From CAZGXI01 sp964529715 (GTDB lineage: Bacteria > Chloroflexota > Anaerolineae > Aggregatilineales > Ch27), in the NCBI GenBank assembly GCA_964529715.1, contig CAZGXI010000010.1:1-64000 (forward strand): a stretch of DNA of 64,000 nucleotides, in the 5' to 3' direction. How positions within the stretch are numbered: the first letter of the stretch is position 1; each line of letters begins with the position of its first letter. Of this stretch, positions 1-7,898 are shown piece by piece. The notes beneath the pieces were generated by a model. That model saw nothing but the letters and a program-made list of their open reading frames with translations. It had not been told where the DNA came from and made no database searches. The position numbers were made by a program, and so were the translations under genes.

Positions 1-353
1 AATTGAACGCCCCTACGGTGGAAGCGGTTCGCCCCCTTGAAGCGCGGAAAGCCCGCCTTCTCTCCGGCCTTGATCCGCCGGAACGACCCCTGATACGCCT
101 TGTCCAGTCGCCGCAAGGCATGTTGCAGGCTGCTGGCGTTCAGCAGTCCCAGCGTCGCCGGGTTCGCCCGCCGCAGGTCGCGGAAGTACACCCACTGCTG
201 CTGGTACGTGACGCTTTTTCCAGTTTCCCGGTAGGTCGTGATGCGCTGTTCCAGCGCCGCGTTGTACACCCCGCGCGCCTGCGCCAGCACAAACGTCGCC
301 GCGCGTTCCTGGGCGTTGCTCAGATACAACCGGTACTGGTAGGTGCGGATCAT
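1..353 (-). CDS. tnpB: IS200/IS605-family TnpB, N-terminal part (runs off window)
   Basis: Reading leftward from the ATG at 353 gives about 117 codons open to the window edge. The protein starts MIRTYQYRLYLSNAQE and continues with an RGVYNAAL segment and, near the edge, FPRFKGANRFHRRG. This is the N-terminal helix-turn-helix/OrfB region of TnpB, the RNA-guided nuclease carried by IS200/IS605 elements. The RuvC-like core and zinc ribbon would lie outside the window, so activity cannot be judged. No tnpA is seen beside it, so it may be a tnpB-only (IS1341-type) element. Its presumed left end is the palindrome at 453-498, and the DUF5131 gene beyond it is cut. Confidence 0.8.
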   Translation of the reverse strand, partial: MIRTYQYRLYLSNAQERAATFVLAQARGVYNAALEQRITTYRETGKSVTYQQQWVYFRDLRRANPATLGLLNASSLQHALRRLDKAYQGSFRRIKAGEKAGFPRFKGANRFHRRGVQ

Positions 354-452
354 GCCGGGATCACTGCGTTGAACATTGCTGAGAGTAATCTTAGCCTATC
401 GCCCATACGTTCGTCTGTCAGGTATCTTGTGAAGGGAGCAAGGCGCATTCCC

Positions 453-498
453 CTGTCGCCTGACCCAGCACTTGCGTACTGGGCAAGTGAGGCGACAG
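453..498. repeat. Palindrome, probable left end of the IS200/IS605-type element
   Basis: A 9-bp inverted repeat, CTGTCGCCT at 453-461 and AGGCGACAG at 490-498, encloses a second imperfect hairpin (CCCAG/CTGGG). It lies about 100 bp upstream of tnpB. A related palindrome with the same 9-bp arms is at 6880-6919, and the flanks are also similar (CAGGT...GCGCATTC on the left, CTTATG on the right). IS200/IS605 elements end in such subterminal hairpins. The exact element boundary is not visible. Confidence 0.6.
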
Positions 499-511
499 TC
501 CCCTGCGCCAA

Positions 512-817
512 TTCTTATGGCGTCCCGAATGGGCGGGCGGTCTGGACTGGATCATCTACGGCGGCGAGTCCGAGCCGGGCGGCGACTTCTGCCCGGACGA
601 CCCCGCCTGGGCCAGGGCGACGCGCGACTTCTGCGTCGAGCACGGTATCGCGTTCTACTTCAAGCAGAGCGCCGGTCGGTGGCCCGGAACCGCGCCCTGG
701 CTCATCGAGGAAGACGGTACGCGCTGGTTGTGGCGACAGTGGCCGGGGATGCTCACCCCGCCCAACCGCGTGCTGCCCATCGACGAGGTTCACGACCCTA
801 TCGCCGCGATGAGTTGA
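512..817 (+). pseudogene. 5'-truncated DUF5131 (phage Gp37/Gp68) gene
   Basis: From about 512 a frame without an apparent start reads ...WRPEWAGGLDWIIYGGES..., then ...CPDDPAW..., ...HGIAFYFKQSAGRW... and ends at the TGA at 815-817. The WII-GGES and FFKQ-like blocks are typical of the C-terminal half of DUF5131, a radical-SAM-like family common in phages and mobile elements. The N-terminal half is missing and is replaced on the left by the transposon end. The simplest reading is disruption by the IS200/IS605-type element, with the other half outside the window or deleted. Confidence 0.6.
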
Positions 818-998
818 GGCCATCGCAGGCGCACACATCAGGCGGTCCTGGGAGGTGTCGGAACCACCCCCCCAGGACCTACGCACAACCCCGACACAGG
901 CGGGGCGTGCGCTGGAAGCAATTCTATCTGGACGACGCCCCGCTCACCATACGCGAGTGCCTTTGCTTCGCCTTCTCTCCGTATGCAAGGAGCGGATC

Positions 999-1220
999 AT
1001 GCGCATCGTGGTCAACATCGAACTGCCCGGCGAGATCGACCGGGCGCGCGGCGTAGCCCTGCTGCGCGAGGTCGCCGAGGACATCCAGAGCCGCCAGTAC
1101 CTTCGCGCGGTCTGGCAGCACGGCGACGCCCGGCTGACCTACACCATCCTGAGTAGCCCGAAGGACGGCGGCAGCGGGCTGTCCTCGCCGGACGCTTCGC
1201 CCCCGCCGCAGGAATCCTGA
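999..1220 (+). CDS. Small hypothetical protein (73 aa)
   Basis: A short frame starts MRIVVNIELPGEIDRARG at an ATG preceded by AAGGAG (987-992), and is followed by a clear terminator. The first 55 residues look like a compact alpha/beta fold (VVNIEL strand, helix with ALLREVAEDI, strand RLTYTIL); the tail is low complexity, rich in Ser, Pro and Gly. No family is recognised. Good Shine-Dalgarno placement and the terminator behind it support a real gene. It may belong to the same mobile cargo as the neighbouring phage-like genes. Confidence 0.5.
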   Translation: MRIVVNIELPGEIDRARGVALLREVAEDIQSRQYLRAVWQHGDARLTYTILSSPKDGGSGLSSPDASPPPQES

Positions 1221-1238
1221 GACGAGCAGCGATCACAT

Positions 1239-1285
1239 GCGGCCCATGCCCCGTCTGGATGGCGGGGCGTGGGCCGCCCTTTTTT
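1239..1285 (+). terminator. Rho-independent terminator
   Basis: A 15-bp GC-rich stem, GCGGCCCATGCCCCG pairing with CGGGGCGTGGGCCGC (one G-T pair), is followed directly by a run of T residues. It lies 19 bp after the 73-aa gene. Confidence 0.85.
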
Positions 1286-1345
1286 GTTTCGCACGGCGCT
1301 GTCGCCGGCGCCGATCCGGAGTGTCAGCAGGGCCGCGGCCAGACC

Positions 1346-1354
1346 TGATATAAT
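1346..1354 (+). promoter_or_regulatory. Extended -10 promoter of the toxin-antitoxin pair
   Basis: TGATATAAT is a perfect TATAAT preceded by the extended TGn motif. It lies 42 bp before the antitoxin start. No good -35 hexamer is seen, as is common for extended -10 promoters. Confidence 0.5.
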
Positions 1355-1395
1355 TGAGGCAGAACAACACCATCCGGGTCTACAGGAACGCGCTC

Positions 1396-1722
1396 ATGAA
1401 CACATCTCCCATCACCCTCCGGGCGACGATCAGCAAGGACCGCCGCCTCATCGTCGAACTGCCGGACGACATCCCCGTGGGACCGGTGGAACTGGTCATC
1501 CGGCCGCTCAGGCAGAAAGCTCCCGCCGCCTCATCCCTTGCCCGCGAGGGCATTCGCGCGCAGCTCAGGGCAGCCGGGCTGCTGCTCGAAGGGCCGTTCG
1601 CGCCGCCGGGCATCCTTCCGCTGTCCGACGAGGAGCTTGAGGCTCTGAGACGCCGCCTGCCACGCGGCGCGCGGACTGCTGACGCGATGATCGACGAGGA
1701 CCGCCAGGAACGAATCCCTTGA
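1396..1722 (+). CDS. Putative antitoxin of a VapBC-type module
   Basis: A 108-residue protein starting MNTSPITLRATISKDRRLIV. Its first 40 residues have the short beta-strand pattern seen in AbrB/SpoVT-like and other small antitoxins (TLRATI..RRLIVELPDDIPVGPVELVI), followed by a charged, largely helical tail (LAREGIRAQLRAAG, SDEELEALRRRLP) that could wrap a toxin. The TGA stop overlaps the next ATG by one base, the usual coupling in toxin-antitoxin operons. The role rests mainly on its position beside a PIN-domain gene; the exact antitoxin family is not certain. Confidence 0.65.
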   Translation: MNTSPITLRATISKDRRLIVELPDDIPVGPVELVIRPLRQKAPAASSLAREGIRAQLRAAGLLLEGPFAPPGILPLSDEELEALRRRLPRGARTADAMIDEDRQERIP

Positions 1723-2177
1723 TGGCCGCCTACTTCCTCGACACCAGCGCCCTGGCGCGGCGGTATCTCCCGGAAACAGGCGCCGATTGGGTCAGCAGTT
1801 GGATCGTCCCCGCCGCACGGAATGAGATCGCTATCTCCGCACTCGCCATCGTGGAGATGGCCTCCCTGCTGGCGCGCCGCCGACAGGAGGGGACCGTCTC
1901 GGCAGCGGATTTCACCACGCTCTACGGCGCGTTCTTGGCCCACGCCGAAACCCAGTATTTCGTGGTGGGCCTGACCGGCGATGTGCTGCGTCGGGCCGCG
2001 ACGCTGGTCGCCCAACACCCGCTGCTCCGCTCTCTGGACGCCGTGCAACTCGCCTGCGCCCTGGCTTTCGCCGAGACGCGCGCTATCCGCCCCACCTTCG
2101 TCTCCGGGGACAAGCGCCTGCTCGCCGCCGCCGCTGCCGAGGGACTTCCGGTGGACGATCCGAACGCGCACCCCTGA
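1722..2177 (+). CDS. PIN-domain toxin (VapC-like ribonuclease)
   Basis: A 151-residue PIN-domain protein. The acidic metal-binding residues are visible: D7 in YFLDTSALARRY, E45 in AIVEMASLL, an Asp in LRSLDAVQLACAL and a further Asp in FVSGDKRLL. Such proteins cleave tRNA or other RNA when freed from the antitoxin. The ATG at 1722 overlaps the antitoxin stop; a TTG one codon earlier is less likely. All four acidic positions are intact, so it is probably active. It lies between decayed mobile genes, consistent with a selfish or stabilising module. Confidence 0.85.
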   Translation: MAAYFLDTSALARRYLPETGADWVSSWIVPAARNEIAISALAIVEMASLLARRRQEGTVSAADFTTLYGAFLAHAETQYFVVGLTGDVLRRAATLVAQHPLLRSLDAVQLACALAFAETRAIRPTFVSGDKRLLAAAAAEGLPVDDPNAHP

Positions 2178-2529
2178 CCGTCCCCGCAATACTCCCCGCC
2201 CGCGAAAGCGGCAGCCGCACACCCGCGCGGGCGACAGCAGGCGATGCACAGCGGCATATCCCCTGTCTGAGCGGCAGGGGGTGAGCTGTCTTTTCGCGGC
2301 AAGCCTGTGCTCGCCCCCCCAGGACCGCCGGTGTGCAGCATTGCCGCCTTCCAACCCTGGCGTAGGCCAATCGTAGGGTAAGTGTATAAGTAGAGGGGGG
2401 GGTAATTCATGATACCATGCATGTAGTCTCGCATCCTTCCCCTCACCCCTGCCAGCATCCCTGTCGTCCACCGCCGAACCGAAGAGACGCCTCGAAATCT
2501 GCCCATCCGGTCACGTGAGGAGAGCGCGT
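2178..2529. other. Intergenic stretch, no convincing gene
   Basis: About 350 bp without a frame that resembles a protein on either strand. It contains C- and G-rich runs (near 2320 and 2392) and a more AT-rich part at 2375-2430 that might hold a promoter for the phage-like genes, but no consensus pair of hexamers is clear. Confidence 0.4.
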
Positions 2530-3190
2530 ATGCCGACCTGGACGGCGATGAACAACCTGAGCACGGGCGATCTGGTGACGGAAGCCGACATGGACGCCCT
2601 GCGCGGCAACATCGAATACCTGCTCGACCCCAACAAGCAGCACCTCCTGCGCAACAACGGCGGCGCGTACAGCACCACCAGCACGGCCTTCGTGGACGTG
2701 GACGCGACCAACCTGGCCGCGACGATCACGACAAACGGCGGGCCGGTGCTGGTCATGGTCAGCGCCATCGGCTACGTCGGCAACACGGGGGCGTACCTGC
2801 CGCTCGACGTGGCGGTGGACGGCGCGCGGCTGGCTGCGGCGCACACGGGTGGGGTGATCAGCCCGAAGTTCGATGTGGCGCTCAGCGAGAAGGCGCTGGC
2901 CTTCACGATCCTGGCGACGGGGCTGGCGGCGGGGACGCACACCTTCAAGCTGCAATGGCGGGTCAGCGTGGGGACGGGCTATCTCCAAAGCGACAGCGGG
3001 AGCGCCGGTGACGCTGGTGGTGCAGGTAGGCCAGAACGCCGCGCCGACAACGGGCGACCCGGAGTACACGGGCGAGTTCGTGGTGACGGCCTACAAGCCG
3101 ACCATTCAGCCGGGCGGGGCGGTGACGTTCGAGGCGACCTTGCAGCCCGCGACCGGAACCGCGCCCGGTTGGGGGACGGTGAGCAGTTAG
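2530..3190 (+). pseudogene. Phage-tail-like protein with a frameshift
   Basis: From the ATG at 2530 (AGGAGA upstream) the frame reads MPTWTAMNNLSTGDLVTEAD..., then a beta-rich body. Near 2990-3005 sensible coding moves by one base: the first frame turns into Gly/Arg-rich sequence, while the next frame continues APVTLVVQVGQNAAPTTG and ends ...GWGTVSS at 3190. Joined, this gives about 220 residues resembling a phage tail or fibre accessory protein, but no family is recognised with confidence. A single-base indel best explains it; programmed frameshifting or a sequencing error is not excluded. Confidence 0.55.
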
Positions 3191-3251
3191 GCTCAGAGAG
3201 GGCATTGGGGCAGGCAGCACGCCTGCCCCGCTTGGACAAACAGGCGCACAG

Positions 3252-3530
3252 GTGAATAACGACATGGCGGACGAGAATCAGGACATCGTGGTGAGCTTTG
3301 AAGGCGTGAAGATGAAGGAGTTCCGCGCGTACTGGACGGCGGTGGCGCGGGGAGACTTTGTTGCTCAGGACCAGTTTTTTGCGAAGGTGGTCAAGGCCTG
3401 GCCCTTTCGACTCGATCCGGCAGATGCTCAGTCCTACGGGGAACTTGAAATCAGTCAGTATCACGCGGTGCAGCTTGCGATCAAATCAGCAACAGAGCGC
3501 GTTGCCAAAGAACTGAGCACACGGCGGTAG
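3252..3530 (+). CDS. Small phage-associated protein (about 90 aa)
   Basis: The frame can start at GTG 3252 or ATG 3264; the Shine-Dalgarno is weak for both. The product is a mixed alpha/beta protein (DIVVSFEGVKMKEFRAYW, then helices ending KSATERVAKEL). Size, helical character and position before larger tail-like genes resemble phage tail-assembly helper proteins, but no family motif is recognised. No slippery heptamer was noticed. Confidence 0.55.
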   Translation: MNNDMADENQDIVVSFEGVKMKEFRAYWTAVARGDFVAQDQFFAKVVKAWPFRLDPADAQSYGELEISQYHAVQLAIKSATERVAKELSTRR

Positions 3531-3576
3531 CTACTGATGAGTAGAGTTACATGCAAACTGCAAAGGAGAAGGGCGC

Positions 3577-3780
3577 ATGTTATATACCATCGGATCTCTG
3601 ATTGTGTTGTTGGTGGGGTTGATCGCCCTATTCAATAAGAATTTAGCATGGAAAATCGATCAACGTAACGATGACTTTTCACAAAGAACTGACGCCTGGG
3701 AAGTTAGGACGACTATTTTCGGACTTATCCTCACAGCTATGGGCCTCTTCGGTGTTTTGCAGAGTTTGGGCATACTTTGA
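3577..3780 (+). CDS. Small membrane protein with two transmembrane helices
   Basis: A 67-residue protein with an AAAGGAGAAGG ribosome site ahead of the ATG. Two hydrophobic helices (about residues 3-19, IGSLIVLLVGLIALF, and 46-66, TIFGLILTAMGLFGVLQ) flank a short charged loop (KIDQRNDDFSQRTD). A two-helix small membrane protein in a phage context could be a holin, but the sequence alone does not show that. It is more AT-rich than the flanking genes, as is the start of the next gene. Confidence 0.6.
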   Translation: MLYTIGSLIVLLVGLIALFNKNLAWKIDQRNDDFSQRTDAWEVRTTIFGLILTAMGLFGVLQSLGIL

Positions 3781-3869
3781 GAACCAGCATCTTATATTGA
3801 TGAATTTACTTGCTTAGGACAGACGATTTCCTCAGCGGGCTTCGCTCTACAAATTGAAAGGTGACAGGC

Positions 3870-5024
3870 ATGCCAAATGGAGAAGACTGTTGTCAAGCCC
3901 TACGAACTGAACTCGAAGCAGCAGGCGTTTTTAACCCGCCTCAAGTGCACGGCGAATGGACGGTTCTGGGTGCTATAGGGGCGGGTGCAATTACTGTTCT
4001 CACCGGCGGAACAAATGTACTTGCTGCAATGGTTGCTACAGGGGTAACGAATTTCCTCGCTGAAAACTGGGACATCATCGGCCCTCAGGTAGCAGAGATC
4101 GCAGAAGGGTTTCGTCTCAACTACGACCACACCTCCGGACTTGAGATAGGTGAACGCATAGAAGATTTCAGACGTTTTTCGGAATTGGGTCTGGGGGACC
4201 TGGCGGAGTGGCAATATGCGATGGCAGCATTGGATGAACTCTACAAGAGAGGACTTAGGGAATCCGCCAGTCAGCTTTGGGAGCTGATAAACAACCCGCC
4301 TGCTCCTGACAGCGCCGCGTTCTTCTACAGCGAGGGTATGCCTCATCCGTTCTGGGAGCAGTACCAACAGCTATATACGGGTGCGCTCCGGGAGCAACAG
4401 GAACAGCAGCATGCAGCCTACCGCACGGCTCGGCTGGAGCAGCGCCTTATGCCTGAGCTTCTTGAGCTATTTGAGCGAGACATAGCCGCGCGTTGGCAGA
4501 TTGAGGGTGATGTTCTCGCCAGGGCACTGGGCCTGGAGCAGGGACTCTATCGTTGGGAGAATGGCCCAAGCAGCGAAACCACATACCCGTACCAGAGACC
4601 GGAGGACAATCCCCTGTTTTTTGCGCCGCCAGCTCAAGCCGGGCAGGACGCTACAGCGCCGAATGCAGAAACACCTGCACGCGACTCGCTTCGGCGGAGA
4701 GAAGTGCTTCGTCACCGGGAACATCCTGCCGACGTAGGTCCAGATGAATCAATCCCTGACAAAGATCAGGTGATGTTGGAGGTCAACACCGAGATCGAGG
4801 CGGCCGTAGAGCACTTGAACGTTGCCGTAGAGGGCGGTGTAGGTCGCATCGAGGCTGCCGCAGCCAAGATCGATGGCATCGCCGCAGCGGCAGTTGCGGC
4901 GGTCGCTCACGCGCGAGAAAAAGCCATTGCCGCGATCAAAGCGACCCACCCTGCCGCGCCCCCGACTGGCACGGCTGACAGACCGGCTTTTCAGGAGCCG
5001 AGTCGGCGCGGCAACAACCGATAG
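3870..5024 (+). CDS. Hypothetical protein with Ala-rich helical C-terminus, phage-like region
   Basis: A 384-residue protein. The ATG at 3870 has AAAGGTG eight bases upstream; a GTG at 3861 is the alternative. Residues about 25-60 form a hydrophobic, glycine-rich stretch (VLGAIGAGAITVLTGGTNVLAAMVATG) that could be membrane-inserted. The middle is helical and charged, then comes a Pro-rich linker, then an alanine-rich helix (IEAAAAKIDGIAAAAVAAVAHAREKAIAAI) likely to be a coiled coil. No family is recognised. Its place between a small membrane protein and a tail-like protein suggests a phage structural or injection role, but this is inference. Confidence 0.6.
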   Translation: MPNGEDCCQALRTELEAAGVFNPPQVHGEWTVLGAIGAGAITVLTGGTNVLAAMVATGVTNFLAENWDIIGPQVAEIAEGFRLNYDHTSGLEIGERIEDFRRFSELGLGDLAEWQYAMAALDELYKRGLRESASQLWELINNPPAPDSAAFFYSEGMPHPFWEQYQQLYTGALREQQEQQHAAYRTARLEQRLMPELLELFERDIAARWQIEGDVLARALGLEQGLYRWENGPSSETTYPYQRPEDNPLFFAPPAQAGQDATAPNAETPARDSLRRREVLRHREHPADVGPDESIPDKDQVMLEVNTEIEAAVEHLNVAVEGGVGRIEAAAAKIDGIAAAAVAAVAHAREKAIAAIKATHPAAPPTGTADRPAFQEPSRRGNNR

Positions 5025-5045
5025 CCTCGTAGAAGGAGCAGAATC

Positions 5046-6278
5046 ATGGCAACCACCTGGACGATGGCGATTGACTGGGATCGCAACGGCGACTTCACGG
5101 ATACCTACGACGACGTGACCAGCCGGGTCGTCTCCGCGACCTGGTTCCTAGGGATGCGCCAGCCCTATGGCGAGGCTGCTGACGACTCCATGCTGGACCT
5201 GGTGCTCAGCAACGCCGACCGCCGCTTCTCGCCCGAATACAGCGGCGGCCCGCTGCACGGCAAGCTCGTGCCCTTCCGCCCGGTGCGCATTCAGTCGAAC
5301 GACGGCTCGACCACACGCACGCACTGGGTCGGCTGGGTGGAGAGCATCCAGCCCGCCGTCAACCGCTACGGACGGCGCGTCACCCAGGTCGTCGCCACCG
5401 GCGCGATGCAGTTCCTCAAGGCGGCGGAGACCCGGCTGCCGCTGCAGGAGAACCGGCGCACCGACGAAATCATCGCCGACCTGATCAAGGAGGTGGTTAT
5501 GCCCCCCGCCCTGTCGCGGGCGTGGGTACTGGGGCGGGTCGGCAGCAGCGAGCTGGGCCAGACGACCTACCTGGCGACCACCACCGCCTACAGCGCCCTG
5601 GACGCGGGCAAGGTCCGGCTGGCCATCGCGGCGGACAACTGGGTGCAGCGCGGCGGCTCGACCGACGCGGAGCAAGATACCTTCAACGTCTATCGCGCCA
5701 TCCGCGACGTGGCGGCCACCGAGCAGGGCAGCGCGACCCTCACGCTGGATGTCCGCGCCAGTGGAGCGGCGCTGGAAATCGCCAACGGCGGGGCGCAGGA
5801 TGCGGTGCTGGCGACCTGCACGGTCCAGGGCCGCAAGATCACCGACTTCGGGCGGATGGAGGCGCGGCAGTTCGACGGGGCGAGCATGGCGCTGTATGGG
5901 CGGCGGGTGCTCAACCTCAACCTGCCCTCGGTAGACCGCTTCGACGACGCGGAGAGCATCGCCCGGTTCGAGCTTCAGCGGCGCAGCAGCCCGCGCGGCA
6001 CGGTGCAGGCGCTCACGGTGCAGAGTCACGGTACGGCGGGGGGCGGACATCACGCCGAGCAGCTGGCCCTGACCATTGGCAGCCGGGTGCAGGTCGAAGA
6101 GACGCAGACGGCCCACGGCGGGGACTACTTCATCATCGGCGAAGCGCACGAGCTGACCAACAGCGCGACGTTCTTCAAGACGACCTGGTATCTGGAACCC
6201 GCGCCGGACAGCCTGCCCTGGAAGCTGGGGGATGACACGCGGTCCAGGTTGGGCCAGACCACGCGCCTCACCTACTGA
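5046..6278 (+). CDS. Phage tail/baseplate-like protein (410 aa)
   Basis: The start MATTWTMAIDWDRNGDFTDTYDDVTSRV at an ATG with AAGGAG upstream is typical of phage tail proteins of this type found in prophages of Chloroflexota and Actinobacteria. The long beta-rich body (LDLVLSNADRRFSPEY, VRIQSNDGSTTRTHWVGWVES) and the C-terminal EAHELTNSATFFKTTWYLEPA resemble hub/baseplate proteins. The frame is intact. It is the best-preserved structural gene of the presumed prophage remnant; no capsid, portal, terminase or integrase genes are visible in the window. Confidence 0.65.
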   Translation: MATTWTMAIDWDRNGDFTDTYDDVTSRVVSATWFLGMRQPYGEAADDSMLDLVLSNADRRFSPEYSGGPLHGKLVPFRPVRIQSNDGSTTRTHWVGWVESIQPAVNRYGRRVTQVVATGAMQFLKAAETRLPLQENRRTDEIIADLIKEVVMPPALSRAWVLGRVGSSELGQTTYLATTTAYSALDAGKVRLAIAADNWVQRGGSTDAEQDTFNVYRAIRDVAATEQGSATLTLDVRASGAALEIANGGAQDAVLATCTVQGRKITDFGRMEARQFDGASMALYGRRVLNLNLPSVDRFDDAESIARFELQRRSSPRGTVQALTVQSHGTAGGGHHAEQLALTIGSRVQVEETQTAHGGDYFIIGEAHELTNSATFFKTTWYLEPAPDSLPWKLGDDTRSRLGQTTRLTY

Positions 6279-6414
6279 GGCGGCGCGCCGGGCGCAATCC
6301 CGCCCACATCCCCGTGCAGACAATCCACGTGTGCGCCCGGTTTCACAGCCGGGCGCTCTTGGCGTATCTTTCCGCAGCCGCACAGACAGCACCGGAGTAG
6401 ATCGCGCAGGGACG

Positions 6415-6833
6415 ATGGCAGCGGGGCAGAAACAGAACGAGCACGCTAAACAGGCCGCCCAGAGCGCTCCTCAGGAATGGGTGAGCTACCGGGGCTACGT
6501 CGTGCGGCAGGCCGGGCTGAACGTCTATGACACGGCGCTTGAACGCATCCGCCACGCCTTCGCCGCGCACGCGACGGTCGTGGTGTCCTTCTCCGGGGCA
6601 AGGACAGCACGGTGGTGCTCGAACTCGCGCTGCACGTGGCCCGCGAGTTGGGACGTCTCCCCCTGGCGGTGTGGATGTTCGACGACGAGATCATCGACCC
6701 CGACACCACCGCCCACGCCGCCTCGGTGACCGAGCGCCCCGAAGTGGCCTTCCGCCGCTACTGCCTGCCCATCCGCCACACCCTGCGCTCGCAGCGCCGC
6801 ACCCACTGGTACACACTGTTCTGTGTTCCATGA
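6415..6833 (+). pseudogene. PAPS-reductase/PP-loop family gene, frameshifted and truncated
   Basis: The start MAAGQKQNEHAKQAAQ leads to ...ATVVVSFSG, after which the frame breaks. The next frame continues GKDSTVVLELALHVARELG... to a stop at 6833. The PP-loop signature SGGKDS (ATP pyrophosphatase) would be restored by one more G in the run at about 6595-6598, so a one-base loss in a G tract is likely. The C-terminus also departs from the family after RRTHWYT (about 6814), where sequence related to the transposon end begins. Such genes often travel with DUF5131 in phages. It is broken twice and surely inactive. Confidence 0.75.
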
Positions 6834-6879
6834 TGACAGCCTGGCACGCTCCAGGTTTGTTGTCAAGAGCGCAATTCAC

Positions 6880-6919
6880 CTGTCGCCTGAACGCCGCGAT
6901 CATGGCGTAAAGGCGACAG
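6880..6919. repeat. Second copy of the IS200/IS605-type end palindrome
   Basis: CTGTCGCCT (6880-6888) and AGGCGACAG (6911-6919) are the same arms as at 453-498, around a different inner hairpin (ACGCC/GGCGT). Similarity extends left (CAGGTTT...GCGCAATTC) and right (CTTATG). There is no transposase next to it, so it is a solo end or a non-coding derivative. It marks the border between the phage remnant and the CRISPR locus. Confidence 0.6.
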
Positions 6920-6954
6920 CCCTCTTATGCTTTCTCGGTAGGGCAGATCGCCGA

Positions 6955-7890
6955 TCAGGGCCTCTCATCCTCCTGGCCGGATGCCCGGCTTCTGTTTTCG
7001 GATTCGATAGGAAGGGTCTGGCCTAACCCGCGCGTCGTCTGCGCACCTGTGCCCGCGTAGAAGGCGAACGCGCTCAGCAGCCGCAGCACATCCACGTAGT
7101 GCCGCCAATCCCGGCGCATCGATAGGGGGAGCTTATCCCGCCAGGCCAGTCCGAACTCGACCCGCCCGGTGAACCCCACCACCTTCTGCGTTTCCTCAAC
7201 GAACGCTGCCCGCGCCACCCGAATCTGGAAGTGACTCACCCACACGTAGTGTTCCAGGAACGGCGCAATCGGGATGCGTAAGTGCGCCGGGGACAGCGCC
7301 TCCCACTGGCGCAGCGCGCTTTGAAATACATAGCGCGGCACGGGCAGCGGCAGGTTGCTCTTGAACCCTTCCGGCGCATTCAGGCGGAATGACGTGCAGG
7401 TGTGGAAGTACAGGCTCAACACCGGGGATGGATCGGCAGACTGCTTCATCACTGCCGTCACCAGTTCCCCGTAACCGGATCGCCCGGCCCAGGTCGCGGG
7501 GGCGTGGAAGTCGGATGAGGCGGGGGCGAACGGCGGGCGGGATGGCGATCCCAGGTCCACGCCGCGCACCGCGAAGCGCGCCTGCCCGCCGCGCGGATCG
7601 AACACGATCTCCCCCGCGCGCTGCGCGTCCGGCAGCAGACGATCCGCCAGCAGGGCGCTCAGGCGCTCGTCCAGACTGGTGATGCGCAGCCAGGCGGGCC
7701 GGCCATCCTGGGGCAGAAAGACGTCCGAGAGGGTATAGGGACGGGCTTCGTTGGCTTTATGCAGCGCGGCGAACAGGGCCGCGTCTGCGGCTTCAAAGGA
7801 ATCTTTGAACCAACGCTGTACCTGGCGGACGTTGGTCCGGCGGGCGGCGTCGTCAAGGGGGTCGAGGGTAATCACGGCGGAGAGGAGCAT
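6955..7890 (-). CDS. cas6: CRISPR repeat endoribonuclease Cas6
   Basis: A 311-residue Cas6. It begins MLLSAVITLDP and has two ferredoxin-like halves; the C-terminal glycine-rich RAMP loop AGTGAQTTRGLGQ fits the Cas6 signature. The segment VVGFTGRVEFGL is also typical. Cas6 cuts pre-crRNA at the base of the repeat hairpin and leaves an eight-base 5' tag. The start at 7890 lies only eight bases from the last array repeat. Its ribosome site (AAAGGA on the minus strand) falls in the degenerate end of that repeat, so the array and cas6 are probably co-transcribed leftward. The catalytic His cannot be assigned by eye. The downstream flank carries the transposon-end palindrome. Confidence 0.85.
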   Translation of the reverse strand: MLLSAVITLDPLDDAARRTNVRQVQRWFKDSFEAADAALFAALHKANEARPYTLSDVFLPQDGRPAWLRITSLDERLSALLADRLLPDAQRAGEIVFDPRGGQARFAVRGVDLGSPSRPPFAPASSDFHAPATWAGRSGYGELVTAVMKQSADPSPVLSLYFHTCTSFRLNAPEGFKSNLPLPVPRYVFQSALRQWEALSPAHLRIPIAPFLEHYVWVSHFQIRVARAAFVEETQKVVGFTGRVEFGLAWRDKLPLSMRRDWRHYVDVLRLLSAFAFYAGTGAQTTRGLGQTLPIESENRSRASGQEDERP

Positions 7891-7898
7891 AAACCCAA

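Noticed and set aside
3..812. Long plus-strand open frame across the tnpB region
   Set aside because: Its first part is the exact antisense of tnpB and its end is out of frame with the DUF5131 fragment; no protein-like content.
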